This document shows, one piece after another, positions 18,106 through 26,319 of a stretch of 57,130 nt of DNA. Each line of letters opens with the position of its first letter. Position 1 is the stretch's first letter. The notes under the pieces were generated by a model. That model was not told the origin of the DNA. It worked only from the letters and a program-made list of their open reading frames with translations, and did no database searches. A program made the position numbers and the translations under genes. Origin of the DNA: Candidatus Omnitrophota bacterium (lineage in GTDB: Bacteria > Omnitrophota > Gorgyraeia > Zapsychrales > Zapsychraceae); contig JADFYJ010000017.1 of NCBI GenBank assembly GCA_015233115.1, forward strand, positions 1-57,130, read 5' to 3'.

Positions 18106-19074
18106 ATGTTACCTATTCTTGTCCAATATAACGAAGAAGTTTTAAAACGGTTCGCGATGCTGAATCGGACGGGGCGGTTGGCGCATGCGTATTTATTTGT
18201 CGGGCCGCGGTATGTGGGGAAAAAGAAAACAGCTTTGGCAATCGCGAAATTATTGAATTGTGAAAAGAACACGGATGGACAAAAAGATGTTTTTTGTGAT
18301 GAATGCCCGTCGTGCATTAAGATGCAGGTTATGGGGCATCCGGATGTGGCCTTGATAGCCCCGGAGACTGAAGGCGCGAGTATTAAGATTGAGCAGGTCC
18401 GGAGTATTTTGGAAAAAGTCAAAATGCGCGCGTTCGGGACAGGCAAAAAAGTGTTGATTATCGGCGAAGCCCAGCATTTATTGACAGCAGGCGCGAATAT
18501 TCTTTTAAAAACATTGGAAGAGCCGTCTCCGGATACAATATTGATTTTGACAGCAACGGCTATGGAAAATATATTGCCGACTATCCGTTCCCGCTGTCAT
18601 ATGGTGCGTTTTTCGCCGTTTTCAAAAGCAGCGCTGGAAAATCAATTGACACAGCATTACGATGAAAGTAAATTGGCTTCTCATTTTTTGGCGTTTTCCG
18701 CGGAAGGGTGTTTAGGCAAAGCGCTTCAACTGCGGGACAGCCAATCTTTCGAAAAAAAGAACCAGGCCATCAATCGGTTTGTATTATCTGATGATGAGGC
18801 GTATATTAAGAATGTGCTAGAAGAAGATGAGGACGTGAAGTTTCTTTTAGAGATTCTGGAAGGCTGGGTCCGTGACGCGATCTTGGTTAAGTCGGGAATT
18901 TCCGATACGCGGATTATCAATTTTGACCGGATGAATGATCTGGCCCGTTTCGCGCAAAAATTGGCATTTAAAGATTTGACTGATCTTTACAGCCAGGTCG
19001 TGAAAGCGCAGAAAATGCTTTCCGAAAATTTTAATATTAAAGTCGCATTGGCAACGATTAAATTAATGATGTAA
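18106..19074 (+). CDS. holB: DNA polymerase III delta' subunit
   Basis: Clamp-loader subunit. In 322 residues it has HAYLFVGPRYVGKKKTA in the Walker A position (a degenerate P-loop, as is usual for delta', which does not hydrolyse ATP), a four-cysteine zinc module (NCEKN...FCDECPSC), and the sensor region LLKTLEEPSPDTILIL. The neighbours tmk and ricT match the Bacillus tmk-holB-ricT order. Confidence 0.9.
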   Translation: MLPILVQYNEEVLKRFAMLNRTGRLAHAYLFVGPRYVGKKKTALAIAKLLNCEKNTDGQKDVFCDECPSCIKMQVMGHPDVALIAPETEGASIKIEQVRSILEKVKMRAFGTGKKVLIIGEAQHLLTAGANILLKTLEEPSPDTILILTATAMENILPTIRSRCHMVRFSPFSKAALENQLTQHYDESKLASHFLAFSAEGCLGKALQLRDSQSFEKKNQAINRFVLSDDEAYIKNVLEEDEDVKFLLEILEGWVRDAILVKSGISDTRIINFDRMNDLARFAQKLAFKDLTDLYSQVVKAQKMLSENFNIKVALATIKLMM

Positions 19075-19092
19075 TCCCGCATAAGGAGATTT

Positions 19093-19962
19093 ATGGCAAA
19101 TGTCGTTAAAGCACAACTCGGAGAATACCGTTCGATCGAGTTTTTTGAGATTGGAGATTTAGAATTCAAGCGCGGAGATTACGCGATTCTGGAAGTTGAC
19201 CGTTCATACGAGTTTGGCCGGTTGGTTTCTACGACGAAAATTCCTGCCGATGATAAAGCAGCTGCGCCCGCAGGAAAAGTGGTGCGGTTAGCCACTTTAG
19301 GGGATTTAAAACAAATAGAGAATAACCGGATGAAAGCCAAAGACGCGATGCGTTCTTGTTTAAGTAAGATCAGCGAGCGGCAATTGGATATGCAGATGGT
19401 TAAATCCGAATACACGTTTGATAGCAGTAAAATTATATTTTATTTTACGTCAGAAGGCCGCGTTGATTTCCGTAATTTAGTCAAAGACTTGGCCCGGGTA
19501 TTTCGTGTACGTATCGAACTGAAACAAATCGGCGTACGGGATCGTTCTAAAATTATTAAAGGGCATGGTTTATGCGGGCGCGATTTATGTTGTGGTTCAT
19601 ACATGCATGATTTTCATCCATTGTCGATTAAAATGGCGAAAGAACAGAATTTGCCGCTTAATCCGTCGAGAATATCCGGCGTGTGTGGGCGGATTAAATG
19701 CTGTATGTCTTATGAATATCTGGTGTACAAAGAATTGGCCCGGACTTTACCGCGAATAGGCGACAAAGTGGATCTTCCTGAGGGCAAAGGCCGCATTATT
19801 GACATCAATGTTTTAAAACGCTGTGCCAGTATTGATTTGGGCGAAGGGTATGTGATCCGGAAAGTTTTTGATACAAAAGACGCGGTTAAAAAAACAGAAA
19901 CAGGAAAAAAGGACGATGACAACGAAGTTTTATCTGACGACTCCGATTTATTACGTGAATGA
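19093..19962 (+). CDS. ricT: PSP1-domain protein RicT (YaaT family)
   Basis: In Bacillus, RicT with RicA and RicF forms an Fe-S complex that acts on RNase Y-dependent RNA processing. The 289 residues include the PSP1 core and the cysteine-rich signature GLCGRDLCCGSY followed by GVCGRIKCCMSYE. The six cysteines suit Fe-S binding. ATG 19093 has AAGGAG upstream. The C-terminus is charged and overlaps metG by 47 bases. Confidence 0.92.
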   Translation: MANVVKAQLGEYRSIEFFEIGDLEFKRGDYAILEVDRSYEFGRLVSTTKIPADDKAAAPAGKVVRLATLGDLKQIENNRMKAKDAMRSCLSKISERQLDMQMVKSEYTFDSSKIIFYFTSEGRVDFRNLVKDLARVFRVRIELKQIGVRDRSKIIKGHGLCGRDLCCGSYMHDFHPLSIKMAKEQNLPLNPSRISGVCGRIKCCMSYEYLVYKELARTLPRIGDKVDLPEGKGRIIDINVLKRCASIDLGEGYVIRKVFDTKDAVKKTETGKKDDDNEVLSDDSDLLRE

Positions 19963-21412
19963 TAGGCCGCACATTGGCCATGCGTACACGACGATATTAG
20001 CTGATGTATTAGCCCGCTTTCATCGCCAGGCAGGCGATGAGGTGTTTTTTTTAACGGGTTTGGATGAGCACGGACAAAAAGTTTTGCAAGCCTCCCAGGC
20101 TCGCGGCTTAACGCCTCAACAGCATTGCGATGACTTGGCTCCGCGGTTTTCGCAATTATGGGAAAAGCTGGGAATTTCTAATGACGATTTTATCCGCACG
20201 ACCCAAGACCGTCATAAAAAAGTGGTGCAAGCTGTCCTGCGAAAAGTTTATGAAAAAGGCGATATTTATCAGAGTGAATATGAAGGCTGGTATTCTGTCG
20301 CGGAAGAGCGTTTTATAACGGAAACAGAAAAGGAGTCCGGTGAGTTTCGCGACGTAAAAATGCTCAAAGAACGCAATTGGTTTTTCCGCATGAGTCAGTA
20401 TCAACAAAAACTGATAGACCACATCAATGCGCATCCTCAGTTTATTCAACCAGAACACCGCAAAAATGAAATTTTAGGTTTTCTCCGTCAACCCTTGACC
20501 GATTTGTGTATATCTCGCCCTAAATCAAGAATGGGCTGGGGCATTGAACTGCCGTTTGATACAGAATACGTGACTTATGTCTGGTTTGACGCGCTTTTGA
20601 ATTATTTGACCGGTGTGGGTTATTTGACAGAGGATGATAAATTTAAAAAATGGTGGCCAGCGTCATTGCATTTGCTGGGCAAAGATATTTTGACCACGCA
20701 TTCTGTGTATTGGACGACTATGTTATTTTCATTAGACTTGCCGCTTCCGGAGACTATTTTCGCGCACGGGTGGTGGATGCTGGGCGAATCCAAGATGAGC
20801 AAATCCGTCGGGAATGTGGTTAATCCTTTAGACCTGGTTGATCAGTTTGGGGTTGATCCGGTCAGATATTATTTGATGCGGGAAATGATCCCAGGGCAGG
20901 ACGCGCATTTTACTATGGAATCGTTTGTTAAGCGGTTTAATAGTGATCTGGCTAATGATTTTGGCAATCTGTTAAACCGTGTCAGCGGACTTATTCCAAA
21001 ATATTTTAATGCTATTGTGCCTGAACCCGGCGCCTTAACACCGGAAGATCAGCATATCCAAACGATTGCCGAGAATTTACAGAATAAAGTGCCGGGTTTG
21101 ATTAAAGAACTTAAGGTGAGTGAGGCGATTGAAGAGATTTTACAATTAATCCGCGCCGTCAATAAATACATGGAACAGCAGGCTCCCTGGAAATTGGCTA
21201 AAGAAAATTTACCGGCAGCCGGACGGGTTTTGTATGTTGCCTCCGAGGCATTGCGGATCAGCGCTTTACACTTATCGCCAGTTATGCCCGCGAAAACCGA
21301 TACAGTTTTAAATGTGTTAGGAGCCAAAGGCAGTTCACCCCAATGGGGCGGATTAAAACCCGGCACAAAATTAGGCGAACACGGAGCATTGTTTCCGAGA
21401 ATAGAAAAATAG
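19916..21412 (+). CDS. metG: Methionyl-tRNA synthetase
   Basis: Class I synthetase that charges tRNA-Met. HIGH motif in DRPHIGHAYTT and KMSKS in ESKMSKSVGN. At 498 residues it lacks the C-terminal tRNA-binding domain found in longer forms, and no zinc-knuckle cysteines are visible. The frame opens at 19868, but ATG 19916 with AAAAGGA upstream (MTTKFYLTTPIYYVN) fits the family start. Confidence 0.94.
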   Translation: MTTKFYLTTPIYYVNDRPHIGHAYTTILADVLARFHRQAGDEVFFLTGLDEHGQKVLQASQARGLTPQQHCDDLAPRFSQLWEKLGISNDDFIRTTQDRHKKVVQAVLRKVYEKGDIYQSEYEGWYSVAEERFITETEKESGEFRDVKMLKERNWFFRMSQYQQKLIDHINAHPQFIQPEHRKNEILGFLRQPLTDLCISRPKSRMGWGIELPFDTEYVTYVWFDALLNYLTGVGYLTEDDKFKKWWPASLHLLGKDILTTHSVYWTTMLFSLDLPLPETIFAHGWWMLGESKMSKSVGNVVNPLDLVDQFGVDPVRYYLMREMIPGQDAHFTMESFVKRFNSDLANDFGNLLNRVSGLIPKYFNAIVPEPGALTPEDQHIQTIAENLQNKVPGLIKELKVSEAIEEILQLIRAVNKYMEQQAPWKLAKENLPAAGRVLYVASEALRISALHLSPVMPAKTDTVLNVLGAKGSSPQWGGLKPGTKLGEHGALFPRIEK

Positions 21413-21615
21413 GTCACAAGGACACAAAGTCACAAGGTCACAAAGGGAAAGTTTTATAAAAACAACGAAATAAAACGTGCATATTTGATTATATTAATAA
21501 ATTGTTTGATATTCTTAAGTTTTAAATTTTTTTGTTTTATTTTTATTTATGGCTTTTTGCTTTTTTTATCTTTATTGGCCTTTGTGACCTTGTGTCCTTG
21601 TGACATTGTGACCTT
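21412..21615. repeat. Inverted pair of octamer arrays, metG|mtnA junction
   Basis: Left 21412-21447: GTCACAAG, GACACAAA, GTCACAAG, GTCACAAA, starting at the last base of the metG stop. Right 21577-21615: complementary TTTGTGAC, CTTGTGTC, CTTGTGAC, ATTGTGAC. The spacer has A-rich and T-rich halves that can also pair loosely. No gene seen. Confidence 0.88.
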
Positions 21616-21635
21616 TTAAAAAAGGATAGAACTTT

Positions 21636-22679
21636 ATGTCAATTTCGACCATTGTTTGGAAAAAAGATCACGTGCGGTTAATTGATCAGACTAAATTACC
21701 CCATGAATTAGTTTATTTGGATTGTTATGATGTAGAACCATTGTGTGACGCGATTAAGCGGTTGAGTGTGCGCGGCGCTCCGGCTTTGGGGGTGGCGGCT
21801 GGGTTTGGCGTTCTTTTGGGGATTAAAGATTTCACCGGACACGATCGGCATTTGTTTAACGCGCACATTGAGCAGGTTTGCGCGCAAATCGGCGCTTCTC
21901 GTCCGACTGCGGTTAATTTATTTTATGCCTTAGACCGGATGCAGATGGTGGTGGAGAAGCATCCTCACGAGGACGTTCCTGCCGTGTGCCGTTTACTGGA
22001 AAAAGAAGCTATGGCCATGTTTAAAGAAGATCAGCAAGTGTGCCGGCAAATGGGAAATTTCGGCGCAAAGTTAATTCGTAAGGGCGGGACGTATATTACA
22101 GTTTGTAACGCGGGCGCATTAGCGACTTCAGATTACGGGACAGCTTTAGGGGTTTTTTATAGCGCGCAAGCGGAAGGCAAAGATTTTAAAGTGTTTTCCT
22201 TAGAGACCCGTCCTTTGTTGCAGGGAGCGCGGTTGACGGTTTGGGAATTAATGCAAAGTAAGATTGATGTCACCTTGATCTGTGACAATATGGCCGCTTC
22301 GGTCATGAAAAATCAAAAGATCGACGGGATTTTTGCCGGAGCTGACCGGATTGCATCTAACGGTGACGCGGCGAATAAAATCGGAACTTACATGTTAGCT
22401 GTTTTGGCGAAATATCACAAAGTGCCGTTTTATATTGTGGCGCCGGAATCGACATTTGATTTAAGCATCAAGAGCGGTGAACAGATTCCCATAGAACAAC
22501 GCGGGGCGGATGAAGTCCGCTCGTTTGGGGGGTGCAAAACAGCGCCGGATAAAGTCAAAGTGTTTAACCCGGCTTTTGATGTAACAGACCATGGTCTGAT
22601 CAAAGGGATTGTGACGGAAAAAGGCATTATCACCCCTCCGTTTAAAACCAACATCAAACGGGCATTTCTCAATGGTTAA
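21636..22679 (+). CDS. mtnA: Methylthioribose-1-phosphate isomerase
   Basis: Converts methylthioribose-1-phosphate to the ribulose form in methionine salvage. The 347 residues show SVRGAPALGVAAGFGV, ETRPLLQGARLT (around the active-site region) and GADRIASNGDAANKIGTY, typical of MtnA and its eIF2B-like fold. No other salvage genes are nearby. It overlaps thiL by eight bases. Confidence 0.94.
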   Translation: MSISTIVWKKDHVRLIDQTKLPHELVYLDCYDVEPLCDAIKRLSVRGAPALGVAAGFGVLLGIKDFTGHDRHLFNAHIEQVCAQIGASRPTAVNLFYALDRMQMVVEKHPHEDVPAVCRLLEKEAMAMFKEDQQVCRQMGNFGAKLIRKGGTYITVCNAGALATSDYGTALGVFYSAQAEGKDFKVFSLETRPLLQGARLTVWELMQSKIDVTLICDNMAASVMKNQKIDGIFAGADRIASNGDAANKIGTYMLAVLAKYHKVPFYIVAPESTFDLSIKSGEQIPIEQRGADEVRSFGGCKTAPDKVKVFNPAFDVTDHGLIKGIVTEKGIITPPFKTNIKRAFLNG

Positions 22680-23574
22680 ATTAACGTATTTAGGTGAGTT
22701 TGGTTTGATTGAGCGTTTAAGCCGGTTATGTCCCTGTTCGAACGCGGTTATCAAAGGAATCGGCGACGACACAGCTGTGCTGCGCAGTCCAGTCAAGAAA
22801 CAGCTTCTTTTAACGACGGACATGTTAGTTGAAAATGTGCACTTTACCCGCAAAACCAAAGGTTTCCTGATCGGCAGAAAAGCCCTGGCGTGCAATATTA
22901 GTGATATCGCCGCGATGGGAGGGATTCCCAAATCAGCTGTAGTATCTTTGGGAATTTCCGGACGGGAAGACAGCCGTTTTGTGGATGAAGTTTACCGGGG
23001 AATTGGAGCTTTAGCCAAAGAATTTAAAGTTGACATCGTCGGAGGAGATACAGTCAAGACGCATCAATTGATTATCAATATCGCTTTGACAGGAGAAGCG
23101 TCGATGCGGGATATTGTTTACCGCAGCGGTGCGAAAGTCGGCGATAAAATTTTCGTCACTGGAGAATTAGGAAATTCTTTGAAATCCGGGCACCACCTGA
23201 CTTTTACACCGCGTTTGGCAGAATCACAATTTTTGGTAAAAAAATATCCCCCCCACAGCATGATTGATATTTCTGACGGATTGATCGCGGATTTAGGCCA
23301 TATTTTAAAACAAAGCAAAGTCGGCGCGTGTCTTTATGAAGATCAAATCCCTCTGCGCAAAGGCGCCCGGGTCGCGGACGCGTTTAAAGACGGAGAAGAT
23401 TTCGAACTCTTATTCACTCTTCCGCCGGATAAAGCGTCATTATTGCGAAGGCAAAAAAAATTCAACATGACCGAGATCGGCGAAATTGTTCCTGCCGCTC
23501 AGGGATATTTTTTGATGGACGACAACGGCCGCAAAGAATCACTTAATACTTCGACAGGATACCAGCATTTTTAA
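22672..23574 (+). CDS. thiL: Thiamine-monophosphate kinase
   Basis: Phosphorylates thiamine monophosphate to thiamine diphosphate. The 300 residues contain GIGDDTAVL, TTDMLVENVHF, an IGRKALACNISDIAAMGG segment and DISDGLIADLGHI, all typical of the ThiL/PurM fold. Translation is coupled to mtnA through the overlap. Confidence 0.93.
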   Translation: MVKLTYLGEFGLIERLSRLCPCSNAVIKGIGDDTAVLRSPVKKQLLLTTDMLVENVHFTRKTKGFLIGRKALACNISDIAAMGGIPKSAVVSLGISGREDSRFVDEVYRGIGALAKEFKVDIVGGDTVKTHQLIINIALTGEASMRDIVYRSGAKVGDKIFVTGELGNSLKSGHHLTFTPRLAESQFLVKKYPPHSMIDISDGLIADLGHILKQSKVGACLYEDQIPLRKGARVADAFKDGEDFELLFTLPPDKASLLRRQKKFNMTEIGEIVPAAQGYFLMDDNGRKESLNTSTGYQHF

Positions 23575-23580
23575 AAAAAC

Positions 23581-23613
23581 GTGACAATGTAACAGTGTGA
23601 CAATGTGACAGTG
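23581..23613. repeat. Octamer array after thiL without a matching right arm
   Basis: Units TGACAATG, TAACAGTG, TGACAATG, TGACAGTG of period 8. The junction's other end (23731-23754) carries unrelated heptamers (CTATGGC, CTATAGC, CTATTTC), so here the two arms do not pair. Confidence 0.75.
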
Positions 23614-23641
23614 AAAAATAATGGGTGCACGATAAATATAT

Positions 23642-23720
23642 GTCATTCCCGCGAAAGCGGGAATCCAGAAAAATCAGTTTTATTATTAATGGATCCCCGA
23701 TTAAAGCACTCGGGGATGAC
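23642..23720. repeat. Pair of inverted ATTCCCGC-type repeats
   Basis: GTCATTCCCGCGAAAGCGGG begins at 23642. A facing relative at 23689-23720 starts TGGATCCCCG and ends CTCGGGGATGAC. The two face each other and resemble a BIME-like pair in the thiL-tsaE gap. Confidence 0.75.
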
Positions 23721-23761
23721 AGCTATCTTTCTATGGCCTATAGCCTATTTCCTCATATAAA

Positions 23762-24208
23762 ATGTCAAATATATTAAGACAACACAATTTGATTACTCAC
23801 AGTCCTGACGAAACTATCGTTTTGGGCGCGAAATTAGCAAAAGAATTAAAGCCAGGGTCAATCATATGTTTGTTTGGTGATTTGGGCGCGGGAAAAACCA
23901 CACTGGTAAAAGGCTTTGCTAAAGGTTTACGTTTAAAAGCTGATGATGTTCACAGTCCTACGTTTACCTTGCTCAATATTTATGAAGGAAAAGGCCGCCG
24001 GACACTTTATCATTTCGATCTTTACCGTTTGGCTGAATCATCTGAAATCGAATTGCTGGGCTATGAAGAATTTTTATACGGCCAAGGCCTCAGCGTCATA
24101 GAATGGCCCGAACGTTTAGGCCAATTAATGCCCAAAGAATACATAAGAATAGAATTATCGCACCGCGCAGAATTCGAGCGGGGCATTAGTATAAAGGAAG
24201 TTAAATAA
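23762..24208 (+). CDS. tsaE: tRNA threonylcarbamoyladenosine ATPase TsaE
   Basis: Small ATPase of the t6A37 tRNA-modification complex, which works with TsaB, TsaC and TsaD. The 148 residues contain Walker A FGDLGAGKTTLVKG, HSPTFTLLN and VIEWPERLG. It is separated from tsaB only by the palindrome at 24222-24314. Confidence 0.95.
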   Translation: MSNILRQHNLITHSPDETIVLGAKLAKELKPGSIICLFGDLGAGKTTLVKGFAKGLRLKADDVHSPTFTLLNIYEGKGRRTLYHFDLYRLAESSEIELLGYEEFLYGQGLSVIEWPERLGQLMPKEYIRIELSHRAEFERGISIKEVK

Positions 24209-24221
24209 TATAAGGATATTT

Positions 24222-24314
24222 GTTGTTTGTACTCGCTACGGGAATACGGCCGTGCTCAAACAGGCCTGGCGGCGAACTGCGCGCGGCCATATTCCCTCCG
24301 TTCATACAAACAAC
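24222..24314. repeat. Nested hairpin element, divergent copy (copy C)
   Basis: Outer GTTGTTTGT (24222-24230) pairs with ACAAACAAC (24306-24314). The second stem GGGAATACGGCCG (24240-24252) pairs 12 of 13 with 24284-24296. The internal words are TGCTCAAACA (24253-24262) and GAACTGCGCG (24274-24283), related to the fixed words of copies A, B and D. The inner hairpin is short. Confidence 0.8.
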
Positions 24315-24324
24315 GTATAATTTT

Positions 24325-25020
24325 ATGAAATTATTATCATTCGACACTTCATCTAAAATATTTTCCCTCGCTTTAAGTGATAACGGGAAAATTGTGCGTT
24401 ACCGCAATTTGGAATTGGGAAAACAGCTTTCTTCGGATATTACGAAATATATCCGGGATATTTTAAAATCGGTTGATTGGACTCTGAATGATCTGGACGG
24501 CTTTGCGGTTGGGGTTGGCCCGGGATCATTCACGAGTTTACGGGTGGGCTTAGCCACTGTTAAAGCTTTGGCTTTGGCTTTGGATAAACCGATTGTTGGC
24601 ATATGCAGTTTGGATTTGATCGCTATGAACGCTTCGCGCGATTTTCAACATGTTTGCGTGATCAACGATGCCCGCCGGGATTTGGTGTATGCCGCGTTTT
24701 ACGATTTGACTTCGGAGGGAAATTTCCGACGGGGTGGCGACTATTTATTGACTGATCTCAGGACGGTTATTACAAAAATTAAAAAAAAGTTTGCCATTTT
24801 GGGCGATGCTGTAACAATGATTGAAGAGGCTGACCGCGTCCGATTGCTTAAACTAGGTTGTGAGATCTCGGAAGATGAACGCCGGTGGTATCCCAAAGCG
24901 CAAAATTTGTCAAAAGCGGTTGAGGAACGGTTTCAAAACAAAAAATTTGATGATCCCAATAAATTAGTGCCAATGTATTTACACGCGGACGACTGTCAGA
25001 TAAATAGAGGTAATAGGTAA
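24325..25020 (+). CDS. tsaB: tRNA threonylcarbamoyladenosine synthesis protein TsaB
   Basis: Scaffold partner of TsaD in t6A37 synthesis. The 231-residue protein starts MKLLSFDTSSKIFSLAL and carries GVGPGSFTSLRVGLATVKAL. The frame continues upstream to 24220, but that part is translated palindrome, so ATG 24325 is preferred. It ends with the Asn/Arg-rich tail typical of short TsaB forms. Confidence 0.93.
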   Translation: MKLLSFDTSSKIFSLALSDNGKIVRYRNLELGKQLSSDITKYIRDILKSVDWTLNDLDGFAVGVGPGSFTSLRVGLATVKALALALDKPIVGICSLDLIAMNASRDFQHVCVINDARRDLVYAAFYDLTSEGNFRRGGDYLLTDLRTVITKIKKKFAILGDAVTMIEEADRVRLLKLGCEISEDERRWYPKAQNLSKAVEERFQNKKFDDPNKLVPMYLHADDCQINRGNR

Positions 25021-25045
25021 AAAATAAAATAAATAATATGTTTTT

Positions 25046-25112
25046 CCTATGGCCTATAGCCTTTGCAAGTAAGTGCCTTTACAAGCAAGTGCCTTTAAAA
25101 GTTAAGTGCCTA
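25046..25112. repeat. Short tandem-word array before alr
   Basis: CCTATGG/CCTATAG heptamers, then three copies of AAGTGCC spaced 16 and 17 bases (25071, 25087, 25104). It resembles the right arms at other junctions. The matching left arm after tsaB is weak (AGAGGTAATAGGTAA). Confidence 0.6.
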
Positions 25113-25114
25113 TT

Positions 25115-26299
25115 ATGCAAAATTATAAAATAAAAGATGTTTCGCCGGTCACGTGGGTGGAAGTCGATTTAGGGGCTTTGCGGCATAATGTGACGCAGAT
25201 CCAGGAATTGGCGGCTGGTAATCCTTTTTTTCTTCCGTTTAGGCCGGACACGGCCAACAAAACTTTTGACGCGACTCAAGTATTAGCTGTCATAAAAGCA
25301 GACGCTTATGGCCATGGCATGGACAAGGTCGGCCCGGAATTGGACCGGATGGGGGTGGGTTTTTTCGGTGTTTCCGACGTGCCGGAAGGAATCAGACTGC
25401 GTAATTTGGGAATCAAAAAACCGGTTCTTTTATTCGAAAGCACTTTGCCGGATTACGCGAAACAAATGGCGGAGTATGATTTAATGCCCGCGGTTTGCAC
25501 TATGGATTTGGCAGAAGCGCTTAATGAGTGCGGTCAGAAAAAAAAGAAACGCGTGGATATCCACGTGGTGCTCGACACGGGTATGGGACGGCTGGGGGTG
25601 TGGTATAAAGAAGCGTATCCTTTTATTGAAAAGTTAATGAATATGCGGTATCTGCGGGTGATGGGGATTATGACCCATTTTCCAGCGGCAGATTCCGACC
25701 GCGCATTCACTAAACAACAAATCCGTATTGTCTATAATCTGGTTAAACGCCTGGATCAGGGAGGCTTGATCATTCCTTATATTCACGCGGCCAACAGTAT
25801 GGGCTTAGCCTCGTATGAAACTCACGTTTTGAATTTGGCCCGTCCAGGTTTAATGCTTTATGGCCTTTATCCGCATCCGAGTTTACAGAAAAAAATATCA
25901 TTGCGGCCGGTCATGAGCGTTAAATCGAAAGTATTGTTTTTGAAAGACGTTGGAAAAGGCCGGAGCATCAGTTATGGCCGAACTTTTTTTACACAAAAAG
26001 ATATGAAAGTGGCGGTAGTCCCTATTGGATATCATGACGGATATTTCCGGTCATTATCTAATCAGTCGCATATGGTCATCAATGGTGTACGTTGTCCGGT
26101 GATCGGCCGGGTAACTATGGATCAGTGCATGCTGGATGTTTCAAAAGTTCCTTATCTTATGGCAGGAATGCCGGTGACTGTCATAGGCCAGGAAGCACAA
26201 GCCTCAGTTACGGCGGATGAATTAGCTGATATTGCTGGTACCATCAATTATGAAATTGTCTGTAACTTAGGCAATCGCCTTCCCAGAATTTACAAATAA
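25115..26299 (+). CDS. alr: Alanine racemase
   Basis: PLP enzyme that makes D-alanine for peptidoglycan. The PLP lysine lies in LAVIKADAYGHGMDKV. The C-terminal catalytic tyrosine region is PIGYHDGYFRSLSNQ, and GRVTMDQCMLDVS follows; 394 residues is normal. I used ATG 25115; a GTG at 25106 inside the repeat is possible. The residue 40-60 region holds a small insertion (FFLPFRPDTANKTFDATQ). Convergent with lptG after 20 bases. Confidence 0.95.
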   Translation: MQNYKIKDVSPVTWVEVDLGALRHNVTQIQELAAGNPFFLPFRPDTANKTFDATQVLAVIKADAYGHGMDKVGPELDRMGVGFFGVSDVPEGIRLRNLGIKKPVLLFESTLPDYAKQMAEYDLMPAVCTMDLAEALNECGQKKKKRVDIHVVLDTGMGRLGVWYKEAYPFIEKLMNMRYLRVMGIMTHFPAADSDRAFTKQQIRIVYNLVKRLDQGGLIIPYIHAANSMGLASYETHVLNLARPGLMLYGLYPHPSLQKKISLRPVMSVKSKVLFLKDVGKGRSISYGRTFFTQKDMKVAVVPIGYHDGYFRSLSNQSHMVINGVRCPVIGRVTMDQCMLDVSKVPYLMAGMPVTVIGQEAQASVTADELADIAGTINYEIVCNLGNRLPRIYK

Positions 26300-26319
26300 A
26301 CCTATTGCAAAATCCGGGT

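Noticed and set aside
2479-21615. Octamer/heptamer arrays as CRISPR or as intrinsic terminators
   Set aside because: Units are contiguous 7-8 bp words without spacers, and the paired arms are mostly 15-300 bases apart with no T-run after the stem, so neither CRISPR nor terminator fits.
24220-24324. N-terminal extension of TsaB
   Set aside because: The extra 35 codons are a translated palindrome, and the conserved protein starts at MKLLSFDTS.
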